Shown: positions 22,639-34,554 of the stretch, in pieces | How the letters are laid out: every line of letters begins with the position of its first letter | Position numbering within the stretch: the first letter of the stretch is position 1 | Origin: Hydractinia symbiolongicarpus | Taxonomy: Eukaryota; Cnidaria; Hydrozoa; Anthoathecata; Hydractiniidae | Assembly (NCBI RefSeq): GCF_029227915.1 | Contig: NC_079880.1 | Coordinates: forward strand, 29,259,501-29,323,500 | Direction of reading: 5' to 3' | Length of the DNA: 64,000 bases | Program-made: the position numbers and the translations under genes | Notes under the pieces: generated by a model | What the model was told of the DNA's origin: nothing | Seen by the model: only the letters and a program-made list of their open reading frames with translations | Databases searched by the model: none

Positions 22639-24058
22639 GTTTACTCACAGGGTACTTTCTCTGTATACATTTGACTATACGGGCCGAGTCCGGGATTTAC
22701 GGGAAATCGCAGGTTTTCGTTTGCCGGCGATTAAACTTCTTTTATTCAGCGTCTCATCAAAAATAAAACATTTTTGAAAACTACAAGTCTCATGCGTTTT
22801 AGTGGTGAAAGGATAATTTAAAAAATCCTTTTGTAAATGAGTTTACTCACTGGGTACTTTCTTTGTATACATTCGACTATACAGGCCAAGCCCGGGATGT
22901 ACGGGAAATTGCGGGTTTTCCTTTGCCGGCGATTAAACCACTTTTATTAAGCGTCTCATCAAAAATGAAAACATTTCTGAAAACTACAATTCTCATGCGT
23001 TTCAGTGATGAAAAAATAATTTAAAAACACGTTCGGGAAATGAGTTTACTCCCTGGGTACTTTCTTTGTATACTTTTGACTATACGGGTCGAGTCCGGGA
23101 TTTACGGGAAATCGCGGGTTTTCGTTTGCCGGCGATTAAACTTCTTTTATTCAGGGTCTCATCAAAAATGAAAACATTTTTAAAAACTACAAGTCTCATG
23201 GGCTTTAGTGGTGAAATAATAATTTAAAAAATCGTTCGGGAAATGAGTTTACACCCTGGGTACTTTCTTTGTATACTTTTGACTATACGGGCCGAGTCCG
23301 GGATTTTCGGTAAATCGCAGGTTTTCGTTTGCCGGCGATTAAACTTCTTTTATTCAGCGTCTCATCAAAAATGAAAACATTTTTGAAAACTACAAGTCTC
23401 ATGCGTTTTAGTGATGAAAAAATAATTTAAAAAATCGTTCGGGAAATGAGTTTACTCCCTGGGTACTTTCTTTGTATACTTTTGACTATACGGGTCGAGT
23501 CCGGGATTTACGGGAAATCGCGGGTTTTCGTTTGCCGGGGATTAAACTTCTTTTATTCAGCGTCTCATCAAAAATGAAAACATTTTTGAAAACTACAAGT
23601 TTTATGCGTTTTAGTGGTGAAAAAATAACTTAAAAAATCGTTCTGGAAGTGAGTTTACTCACAGGGTACTTTCTTTGTATACATTCGACTATACGGGCCA
23701 AGCCCGGGATTTACGGGAAATCGCGGGTTTTTGTTTGCCGGCGATTAAACCTCTTTCATTAAGCGTCTCATCAAAAATGAAAAAATTTTTGAAAACTACA
23801 AGTCTCATGCGTTTTAGTGGTGAAATAATAATTTAAAAAATCGGTTGGGAAATGAGTTTAATCCCTGGGTACTTTCTTTGTATACTTTTCACTATACGGG
23901 CCGAGTCCGGGATTCATGGGAAATCGCTGGTTTTCGTTTGCCGGCGATTAAACTTCTTTTTTTCAGCGTCTCATCAAAAATGAAAACATTTTTGAAAACT
24001 ACAAGTTTTGTACGTTTTAGTGGTGAAAAAATAACTTAAAAAATTGTTCTGGAAGTGA

Positions 24059-24126
24059 GTTTACTCACAGGGTACTTTCTTTGTATACATTCGACTATAC
24101 GGGCCAAGCCCGGGATTTACGGGAAA
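24059..24126 (+). repeat. 68-bp partial monomer, unit 2
   Basis: Same junction as at 22571-22638, exactly 1488 bp downstream. Confidence 0.85.
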
Positions 24127-25546
24127 GTTTACTCACAGGGTACTTTCTCTGTATACATTTGACTATACGGGCCGAGTCCGGGATTTACGGGAAATCGCAG
24201 GTTTTCGTTTGCCGGCGATTAAACTTCTTTTATTCAGCGTCTCATCAAAAATAAAACATTTTTGAAAACTACAAGTCTCATGCGTTTTAGTGGTGAAAGG
24301 ATAATTTAAAAAATCCTTTTGTAAATGAGTTTACTCACTGGGTACTTTCTTTGTATACATTCGACTATACAGGCCAAGCCCGGGATGTACGGGAAATTGC
24401 GGGTTTTCCTTTGCCGGCGATTAAACCACTTTTATTAAGCGTCTCATCAAAAATGAAAACATTTCTGAAAACTACAATTCTCATGCGTTTCAGTGATGAA
24501 AAAATAATTTAAAAACACGTTCGGGAAATGAGTTTACTCCCTGGGTACTTTCTTTGTATACTTTTGACTATACGGGTCGAGTCCGGGATTTACGGGAAAT
24601 CGCGGGTTTTCGTTTGCCGGCGATTAAACTTCTTTTATTCAGGGTCTCATCAAAAATGAAAACATTTTTAAAAACTACAAGTCTCATGGGCTTTAGTGGT
24701 GAAATAATAATTTAAAAAATCGTTCGGGAAATGAGTTTACACCCTGGGTACTTTCTTTGTATACTTTTGACTATACGGGCCGAGTCCGGGATTTTCGGTA
24801 AATCGCAGGTTTTCGTTTGCCGGCGATTAAACTTCTTTTATTCAGCGTCTCATCAAAAATGAAAACATTTTTGAAAACTACAAGTCTCATGCGTTTTAGT
24901 GATGAAAAAATAATTTAAAAAATCGTTCGGGAAATGAGTTTACTCCCTGGGTACTTTCTTTGTATACTTTTGACTATACGGGTCGAGTCCGGGATTTACG
25001 GGAAATCGCGGGTTTTCGTTTGCCGGGGATTAAACTTCTTTTATTCAGCGTCTCATCAAAAATGAAAACATTTTTGAAAACTACAAGTTTTATGCGTTTT
25101 AGTGGTGAAAAAATAACTTAAAAAATCGTTCTGGAAGTGAGTTTACTCACAGGGTACTTTCTTTGTATACATTCGACTATACGGGCCAAGCCCGGGATTT
25201 ACGGGAAATCGCGGGTTTTTGTTTGCCGGCGATTAAACCTCTTTCATTAAGCGTCTCATCAAAAATGAAAAAATTTTTGAAAACTACAAGTCTCATGCGT
25301 TTTAGTGGTGAAATAATAATTTAAAAAATCGGTTGGGAAATGAGTTTAATCCCTGGGTACTTTCTTTGTATACTTTTCACTATACGGGCCGAGTCCGGGA
25401 TTCATGGGAAATCGCTGGTTTTCGTTTGCCGGCGATTAAACTTCTTTTTTTCAGCGTCTCATCAAAAATGAAAACATTTTTGAAAACTACAAGTTTTGTA
25501 CGTTTTAGTGGTGAAAAAATAACTTAAAAAATTGTTCTGGAAGTGA

Positions 25547-25614
25547 GTTTACTCACAGGGTACTTTCTTTGTATACATTCGACTATACGGGCCAAGCCCG
25601 GGATTTACGGGAAA
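25547..25614 (+). repeat. 68-bp partial monomer, unit 3
   Basis: Same junction, another 1488 bp downstream; it lies close to the end of the triplicated block. Confidence 0.85.
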
Positions 25615-25828
25615 GTTTACTCACAGGGTACTTTCTCTGTATACATTTGACTATACGGGCCGAGTCCGGGATTTACGGGAAATCGCAGGTTTTCGTTTGC
25701 CGGCGATTAAACTTCTTTTATTCAGCGTCTCATCAAAAATAAAACATTTTTGAAAACTACAAGTCTCATGCGTTTTAGTGGTGAAAAAATAATTTAAAAA
25801 ATCGTTCGTGAAATGAGTTTACTCCCTT

Positions 25829-28800
25829 GGTAATTTCTTTGTATACTTTTGATTATACGGGCCAAGCCCGGGATTTACGGGAAATCGCGGGTTTTCGTTT
25901 GCCGGCGATTAAACCTCTTTCATTAAGCGTCTCATCAAAAATGAAAACATTTTTAAAAACTACAAGTCTCATGCGTTTTAGTGGTAAAAAAATAACTTAA
26001 AAAATCGTTCTGGAAGTGAGTTTACTCACAGGGTACTTTCTTTGTATACATTCGACTATACGGGCCAAGCCCGGGATTTACGGGAAATCGCGGGTTTTTG
26101 TTTGCCGGCGATTAAACCTCTTTCATTAAGCGTCTCATCAAAAATGAAAACATTTTTGAAAACTACAATTCTCATGCGTTTTAGTGGTGAAAAAAAAAAT
26201 TAAAAAATCGTTCGAGAAATGAGTTTACTCCCTTGGTACTTTCTTTGTATACTTTTGATTATACGGGCCAAGCCCGGGATTTACGGGAAATCGCGGGTTT
26301 TCGTTTGCCGGCGATTAAACCTCTTTCATTAAGCGTCTCATCAAAAATGAAAACATTATTGAAAACTAAAAGTCTCATGCGTTTTAGTGGTGAAAAAATA
26401 ACTTAAAAAATCGTTCTGGAAGTGAGTTTACTCACAGGGTACTTTCTTTGTATACATTCGACTATACGGGCCGAGTCCGGGATTTACGGGAAATTGCAGG
26501 TTTTTGTTTGCCGGCGATTAAACTTCTTTTATTCAGCGTCTCAACAAAAATGAAAACATTTTTGAAAACTACAAGTCTCATGCGTTTTAGTGGTGAAAAA
26601 ATAATTTAAAAAATCGTTCGTGAAATGAGTTTACTCCCTTGGTAATTTCTTTGTATACTTTTGATTATACGGGCCAAGCCCGGGATTTACGGAAAATCGC
26701 GGGTTTTCGTTTGCCGGCGATTAAACCTCTCTCATTAAGCGTCTCATCAAAAATGAAAACATTTTTAAAAACTACAAGTCTCATGCGTTTTAGTGGTAAA
26801 AAAATAACCTAAAAAATCGTTTTGGAAGTGAGTTTACTCACAGGGTACTTTCTTTGTATACATTCGACTATACGGGCCAAGCCCGGGATTTACGGGAAAT
26901 CGCGGGTTTTTGTTTGCCGGCGATTAAACCTCTTTCATTAAGCGTCTCATCAAAAATGAAAACATTTTTGAAAACTACAATTCTCATGCGTTTTAGTGGT
27001 GAAAAAAAAAATTAAAAAATCGTTCGGGAAATGAGTTTACTCCCTTGGTACTTTCTTTGTATACTTTTGATTATACGGGCCAAGCCCGGGATTTACGGGA
27101 AATCGCGGGTTTTCGTTTGCCGGCGATTAAACCTCTTTCATTAAGCGTCTCATCAAAAATGAAAACATTATTGAAAACTAAAAGTCTCATGCGTTTTAGT
27201 GGTGAAAAAATAACTTAAAAAATCGTTCTGGAAGTGAGTTTACTCACAGGGTACTTTCTTTGTATACATTCGACTATACGGGCCGAGTCCGGGATTTACG
27301 GGAAATTGCAGGTTTTTGTTTGCCGGCGATTAAACTTCTTTTATTCAGCGTCTCAACAAAAATGAAAACATTTTTGAAAATTACAAGTCTCATGCGTTTT
27401 AGTGGTGAAAAAATAATTTAAAAAATCGTTCGTGAAATGAGTTTACTCCCTTGGTACTTTCTTTGCATACTTTTGATTATACGGGCCAAGCCCGGGATTT
27501 ACGGGAAATCGCGGGTTTTCGTTTGCCGGCGATTAAACCTCTTTCATTAAGCGTCTCATCAAAAATGAAAACATTTTTGAAAACTACAAGTCTCATGGGT
27601 TTTAGTGGTGAAAAAAAAATTTTTAAAAATCGTTCGGGAAATGAGTTTACTCCCTGGGAACTTTCTTTGTATACTTTTGACTATACGGGCCGAGTCCGGG
27701 ATTTACGGGAAATCGCGGGTTTTCCTTTGCTGGCGATTAAACCACTTTCATTAAGCGTCTCATCAAAAATGAAAACATTTCTGAAAACTACAAGTCTCAT
27801 GCGTTTTAGTGGTGAAAAAATAACTTAAAAAATCGTTCTGGAAGTGAGTTTACTCACAGGGTACTTTCTTTGTATACATTCGACTATACGGGCCGAGTCC
27901 GGGATTTACGGGAAATTGCAGGTTTTTGTTTGCCGGCGATTAAACTTCTTTTATTCAGCGTCTCAACAAAAATGAAAACATTTTTGAAAACTACAAGTCT
28001 CATGCGTTTTAGTGGTGAAAAAATAATTTAAAAAATCGTTCGTGAAATGAGTTTACTCCCTTGGTAATTTCTTTGTATACTTTTGATTATACGGGCCAAG
28101 CCCGGGATTTACGGGAAATCGCGGGTTTTCGTTTGCCGGCGATTAAACCTCTTTCATTAAGCGTCTCATCAAAAATGAAAACATTTTTAAAAACTACAAG
28201 TCTCATGCGTTTTAGTGGTAAAAAAATAACTTAAAAAATCGTTCTGGAAGTGAGTTTACTCACAGGGTACTTTCTTTGTATACATTCGACTATACGGGCC
28301 AAGCCCGGGATTTACGGGAAATCGCGGGTTTTTGTTTGCCGGCGATTAAACCTCTTTCATTAAGCGTCTCATCAAAAATGAAAACATTTTTGAAAACTAC
28401 AATTCTCATGCGTTTTAGTGGTGAAAAAAAAAATTAAAAAATCGTTCGGGAAATGAGTTTACTCCCTTGGTACTTTCTTTGTATACTTTTGATTATACGG
28501 GCCAAGCCCGGGATTTACGGGAAATCGCGGGTTTTCGTTTGCCGGCGATTAAACCTCTTTCATTAAGCGTCTCATCAAAAATGAAAACATTATTGAAAAC
28601 TAAAAGTCTCATGCGTTTTAGTGGTGAAAAAATAACTTAAAAAATCGTTCTGGAAGTGAGTTTACTCACAGGGTACTTTCTTTGTATACATTCGACTATA
28701 CGGGCCGAGTCCGGGATTTACGGGAAATTGCAGGTTTTTGTTTGCCGGCGATTAAACTTCTTTTATTCAGCGTCTCAACAAAAATGAAAACATTTTTGAA

Positions 28801-30560
28801 AATTACAAGTCTCATGCGTTTTAGTGGTGAAAAAATAAATTAAAAAATCGTTCGTGAAATGAGTTTACTCCCTTGGTACTTTCTTTGCATACTTTTGATT
28901 ATACGGGCCAAGCCCGGGATTTACGGGAAATCGCGGGTTTTCGTTTGCCGGCGATTAAACCTCTTTCATTAAGCGTCTCATCAAAAATGAAAACATTTTT
29001 GAAAACTACAAGTCTCATGGGTTTTAGTGGTGAAAAAAAAATTTAAAAAATCGTTCGGGAAATGAGTTTACTCCCTGGGAACTTTCTTTGTATACTTTTG
29101 ACTATACGGGCCGAGTCCGGGATTTACGGGAAATCGCGGGTTTTCCTTTGCTGGCGATTAAACCACTTTCATTAAGCGTCTCATCAAAAATGAAAACATT
29201 TCTGAAAACTACAAGTCTCATGCGTTTTAGTGGTGAAAAAATAACTTAAAAAATCGTTCTGGAAGTGAGTTTACTCACAGGGTACTTTCTTTGTATACAT
29301 TCGACTATACGGGCCGAGTCCGGGATTTACGGGAAATTGCAGGTTTTTGTTTGCCGGCGATTAAACTTCTTTTATTCAGCGTCTCAACAAAAATGAAAAC
29401 ATTTTTGAAAATTACAAGTCTCATGCGTTTTAGTGGTGAAAAAATAATTTAAAAAATCGTTCGTGAAATGAGTTTACTCCCTTGGTAATTTCGTTGTATA
29501 CTTTTGATTATACGGGCCAAGCCCGGGATTTACGGGAAATCGCGGGTTTTCGTTTGCCGGCGATTAAACCTCTTTCATTAAGCGTCTCATCAAAAATGAA
29601 AACATTTTTAAAAACTACAAGTCTCATGCGTTTTAGTGGTAAAAAAATAACTTAAAAAATCGTTCTGGAAGTGAGTTTACTCACAGGGTACTTTCTTTGT
29701 ATACATTCGACTATACGGGCCAAGCCCGGGATTTACGGGAAATCGCGGGTTTTTGTTTGCCGGCGATTAAACCTCTTTCATTAAGCGTCTCATCAAAAAT
29801 GAAAACATTTTTGAAAACTACAATTCTCATGCGTTTTAGTGGTGAAAAAAAAAATTAAAAAATCGTTCGGGAAATGAGTTTACTCCCTTGGTACTTTCTT
29901 TGTATTCTTTTGATTATACGGGCCAAGCCCGGGATTTACGGGAAATCGCGGGTTTTTGTTTGCCGGCGATTAAACCTCTTTCATTAAGCGTCTCATCAAA
30001 AATGAAAACATTATTGAAAACTAAAAGTCTCATGCGTTTTAGTGGTGAAAAAATAACTTAAAAAATCGTTCTGGAAGTGAGTTTACTCACAGGGTACTTT
30101 CTTTGTATACATTCGACTATACGGGCCGAGTCCGGGATTTACGGGAAATTGCAGGTTTTTGTTTGCCGGCGATTAAACTTCTTTTATTCAGCGTCTCAAC
30201 AAAAATGAAAACATTTTTGAAAATTACAAGTCTCATGCGTTTTAGTGGTGAAAAAATAATTTAAAAAATCGTTCGTGAAATGAGTTTACTCCCTTGGTAC
30301 TTTCTTTGCATACTTTTGATTATACGGGCCAAGCCCGGGATTTACGGGAAATCGCGGGTTTTCGTTTGCCGGCGATTAAACCTCTTTCATTAAGCGTCTC
30401 ATCAAAAATGAAAACATTTTTGAAAACTACAAGTCTCATGGGTTTTAGTGGTGAAAAAAAAATTTAAAAAATCGTTCGGGAAATGAGTTTACTCCCTGGG
30501 AACTTTCTTTGTATACTTTTGACTATACGGGCCGAGTCCGGGATTTACGGGAAGTCGCGG
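25829..30560 (+). repeat. 4-mer followed by 1421/1422-bp 7-monomer higher-order repeat
   Basis: The marker GGTAATTTC occurs at 25829, 26641, 28063 and 29484: spacings 812 (4 monomers), 1422 and 1421 (7 monomers). The marker ATTATTGAAAACTAAAAG follows at 26355, 27167, 28589 and 30010 with the same spacings. CATTTCTTTGCATAC-type and CTTTGCTGGCG monomers occur only in the added three monomers. The third 7-mer is cut off near 30560. The 4-mer is therefore the shorter and possibly ancestral form, with three monomers added before the 7-mer was amplified. Confidence 0.8.
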
Positions 30561-33500
30561 GTTTTCCTTTGCTGGCGATTAAACCACTTTCATTAAGCGT
30601 CTCATCAAAAATGAAAACATTTCTGAAAACTACAAGTCTCATGCGTTTTAGTGGTGAAAAAATAAGTTAAAAAATCGTTTTGGAAATGAGTTTACTCACA
30701 GGGTACTTTCTTTGTATACATTCGACTATACGGGCCAAGCCCGGGATGTACGGGAAATCGCGGGTTTTCCTTTGCTGGCGATTAAACCACTTTCATTAAG
30801 CGTCTCATCAAAAATGAAAACATTTCTGAAAACTACAAGTCTCATACGTTTTAGTGGTGAAAAAATAAGTTAAAAAATCGTTTTGGAAATGAGTTTACTC
30901 ACAGGGTACTTTCTTTGTATACATTCGGAAATACGGGCGAAGCCCGGGATTTACGGGAAATCGCGTGTTAGTTTGCCGGCGATTAAACCACTTTCATTAA
31001 GCGTCTCATCAAAAATGAAAACATTTCTGAAAACTACAAGTCTCATGCGTTTTAGTGGTGAAAAAATAATTTAAAAAATCGTTCGGGAAATGAGTTTACT
31101 CCCTGGGTACTTTCTTTGTATACTTTTGACTATACGGGCCGAGTCCGGGATTTACGGGAAGTCGCGGGTTTTCGTTTGCCGGCGATTAAACTTCTTTTAT
31201 TCAGGGTCTCATCAAAAATGAAAACATTTTTAAAAACTACAAGTCTCATGGGCTTTAGTGGTGAAATAATAATTTAAAAAATCGTTCGGAAAATGAGTTT
31301 ACTCCCTGGGTACTTTCTTTGAATACTTTTGACTATGCGGGCCAAGGCCGGGATTTACGGGAAATGGCGGGTTTTTGTTTGCCGGCGATTAAACTTCTGT
31401 TATTCAGCGTCTCATCAAAAATGAAAACATTTTTAAAAACTACAAGTCTCATGGGCTTTAGAGATGAAATAATAATTTAAAAAATCGTTCGGGTAATGCG
31501 TTTACACCCTGGGTACTTTCTTTGTATACTTTTGACTATACGGGCTGAGTCCGGGATTTACGGGAAATCGCAGGTTTTCGTTTGCCGGCGATTAAACTTC
31601 TTTTAATCAGCGTCTCATCAAAAATGAAAGCATTTTTGAAAATTACAAGTCTCATGCGTTTTAGTGGTGAAAAAATAATTTAAAAAATCGTTCGTGAAAT
31701 GAGTTTACTCCCTTGGTACTTTCTTTGTATACTTTTGTTTATACGGGCCCCAGTCCGGGGTGTACGGGAAATTGCGGGTTTTCGTTTGCCGGCGATTAAA
31801 CTACTTTCATTAAGCGTCTCATCAAAAATGAAAACATTTCTGAAAACTACAAGTCTCATGCGTTTTAGTGGTGAAAAAATAATTTAAAAAATTGTTCGGG
31901 AAGTGAGTTTACTCCCTGGGTGCTTTCTTTGTATACTTTTGACTATACGGGCCGAGTCCGGGATGTACGGGAAATCGCGGGTTTTCCTTTGCTGGCGATT
32001 AAACCACTTTCATTAAGCGTCTCATCAAAAATGAAAACATTTCTGAAAACTACAAGTCTCATGCGTTTTAGTGGTGAAAAAATAAGTTAAAAAATCGTTT
32101 TGGAAATGAGTTTACTCACAGGGTACTTTCTTTGTATACATTCGGCAATACGGGCGAAGCCCGGGATTTACGGGAAATCGCGGGTTTTCGTTTGCCGGCG
32201 ATTAAACCACTTTCATTAAGCGTCTCATCAAAAATGAAAACATTTCTGAAAACTACAAGTCTCATGCGTTTTAGTGGTGAAAAAATAATTTAAAAAATCG
32301 TTCGGGAAATGAGTTTACTCCCTGGGTACTTTTTTGTATACTTTTGACTATACGGGCCGAGTCCGGGATTTACGGGAAGTCGCGGGTTTTCGTTTGCCGG
32401 CGATTAAACTTCTTTTATTCAGGGTCTCATCAAAAATGAAAACATTTTTAAAAACTACAAGTCTCATGGGCTTTAGTGGCGAAATAATAATTTAAAAAAT
32501 CGTTCGGAAAATGAGTTTACTCCCTGGGTACTTTCTTTGAATACTTTTGACTATACGGGCCAAGGCCGGGATTTACGGGAAATGGCGGGTTTTTGTTTGC
32601 CGGCGATTAAACTTCTGTTATTCAGTGTCTCGTCAAAACTGAAAACATTTTTGAAAACTACAAGTCTCATGCGTTTTAGTGGTGAAAACATAAGTTAAAA
32701 AATCGTTTTGGAAATGAGTTTACTCACAGGGTACTTTCTTTGTATACATTCGACTATACGGACCAAGCCTGGGATTTAGGGAAAATCGCTGGTTTTCGTT
32801 TGCCGGCGATTAAACCTCTTTCATTAAGCGTCTCATCAAAAATGAAAACATTTTTGAAAACTACAAGTCTTATGCGTTTTAGTGGTGAAAAAATAATTTA
32901 AAAAATCGTTCGGAAAATGAGTTTACTCCCTGGGTACTTTCTTTGTATACTTTTGACTATATGGGCCGAGTCCGGGATTTACGGGAAATCGCGGGTTTTT
33001 GTTTGCCGGCGATTAAACTTCTTTTATTCAGCGTCGCATCAAATATGAAAACATTTTTGAAAACTACAAGTCTCATGCGTTTTAGTGGTGAAAAGATAAG
33101 TTAAAAAATCGTTTTGGAAATGAGTTTACTCACAGGGTACTTTCTTTGTATACATTCGACTATACAGGCCAAGCCTGGGATTTAGGGGAAGTCGCTGGTT
33201 TTCGTTTGCCGGCGATTAAACTTCTTTTTTTCAGCGTCTCATCAAAAATGAAAACATTTTTGAAAACTACAAGTTTTGTGCGTTTTAGTGGTGAAAAAAT
33301 AACTTAAAAAATTGTTCTGGAAGTGAGTTTACTCACAGGGTACTTTCTTTGCATACATTCGACTATACGGGCCAAGCCCGGGATTTACGAGAAAGTTTAC
33401 TCACAGGGTACTTTCTTTGTATACATTCGACTATACGGGCCGAGTCCGGGATTTACGGGAAATCGCAGGTTTTCGTTTGCCGGCGATTAAACTTCTTTTA

Positions 33501-34554
33501 TTCAGCGTCTCATCAAAAATAAAACATTTTTGAAAATTACAAGTCTCATGCGTTTTAGTGGTGAAAAAATAATTCAAAAAATCGTTCGTGAAATGAGTTT
33601 ACTACCTTGGTACTTTCTTTGTATACTTTTGATTATACGGGCCAAGCCCGGGATTTACGGGAAATCGCGGGTTTTCGTTTGCCGGCGATTAAACCTCTTT
33701 CATTAAGCGTCTCATCAAAAATAAAAACATTTTTGAAAACTACAAGTCTCATGGGTTTTAGTGGTGAAAAAAAAATTTAAAAAATCGTTCGGGAAATGAG
33801 TTTACTCCCTGGGTACTTTCTTTGTATACTTTTGACTATACGGGCTGAGTCCGGGATTTACGGGAAATCGCAGGTTTTCGTTTGCCGGCGATTAAACTTC
33901 TTTTAATCAGCGTCTCATCAAAAATGAAAGCATTTTTGAAAATTACAAGTCTCATGCGTTTTAGTTGTGAAAAAATAATTTAAAAAATCGTTCGTGAAAT
34001 GAGTTTACTCCCTTGGTACTTTCTTTGTATACTTTTGTTTATACGGGCCCCAGTCCGGGGTTTACGGGAAATGGCGGGTTTTCGTTTGCCGGCGATTAAA
34101 CTACTTTCATTAAGCGTCTCATCAAAAATGAAAACATTTCTGAAAACTACAAGTCTCATGCGTTTTAGTGGTGAAAAAATAATTTAAAAAATTGTTCGGG
34201 AAGTGAGTTTACTCCCTGGGTGCTTTCTTTGTATACTTTTGACTATACGGGCCGAGTCTGGGATTTACGGGAAGTCGCAAGTTTTCGTTTGCCGGCGATT
34301 AAACTTCTTTTATTAAGCGTCTCATCAAAAATGAAAACATTTTTGAAAACTACAAGTCTCATGCGTTTTAGTGGTGAAAAAGTAATTTAAAAATTCGTTC
34401 GGAAAATGAGTTTACTCCCTGGGTACTTTCTTTGTATACTTTTGACTATATGGGCCGAGTCCGGGATTTACGGGAAATCGCGGCTTTTCGTTTGCCGGCG
34501 ATTAAACTTCTTTTATTCAGGGTCTCATCAAAAATGAAAACATTTTTAAAAACT
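30561..34554 (+). repeat. Mixed monomers with a 6-monomer offset repeat
   Basis: Markers GATGTACGGGAAATCG (30745, 31962), ACATTCGG(A/C)AATACGGGCG (30921, 32138) and CAAGGCCGGG (near 31345 and 32561) repeat at about 1217 bp. The frames at 31699 and 33999 mark two copies of a GGGCCCCAGTCC monomer 2300 bp apart, which equals 11 monomers plus the 68-bp partial less 1 bp. A further GTAATGCGTTTACACC monomer lies at 31493. Confidence 0.65.
33327..33394 (+). repeat. 68-bp partial monomer, isolated fourth copy
   Basis: The junction ACGAGAAAGTTTACTC is the same event as at 22571, 24059 and 25547, with one private change (GGGAAA to GAGAAA). Its neighbours (TTTGTGCGTTTTAG before, AAATAAAACATTTT after) are those of the 1488-bp unit, so part of that unit or its ancestor was copied about 7.8 kb away. 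Confidence 0.85.

Larger units (their letters stand above)
21338..25788 (+). repeat. Three tandem 1488-bp higher-order units, apparently identical
   Basis: Units start at 21338, 22826 and 24314, each with TCCTTTTGTAAATGAG. Each holds seven monomers (one with a 1-bp loss, AAATAAAACATTTT) plus one 68-bp partial monomer: 7 x 203 + 68 - 1 = 1488. In all places compared, the three copies are the same, including rare changes such as TTTGTACGTTTTAG and TTTCTCTGTATACATTTGAC. The third unit ends at about 25788, where the expected GTGAAAGGATA is replaced by GTGAAAAAATA. These copies look like the youngest amplification in the window. Confidence 0.85.

Noticed and set aside
22631-22660. Target-site duplication around an insertion at the 68-bp junction
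   Set aside because: The apparent duplication of GTTTACTCACAGGGTACTTT is simply the next monomer; no foreign sequence lies between the two copies.
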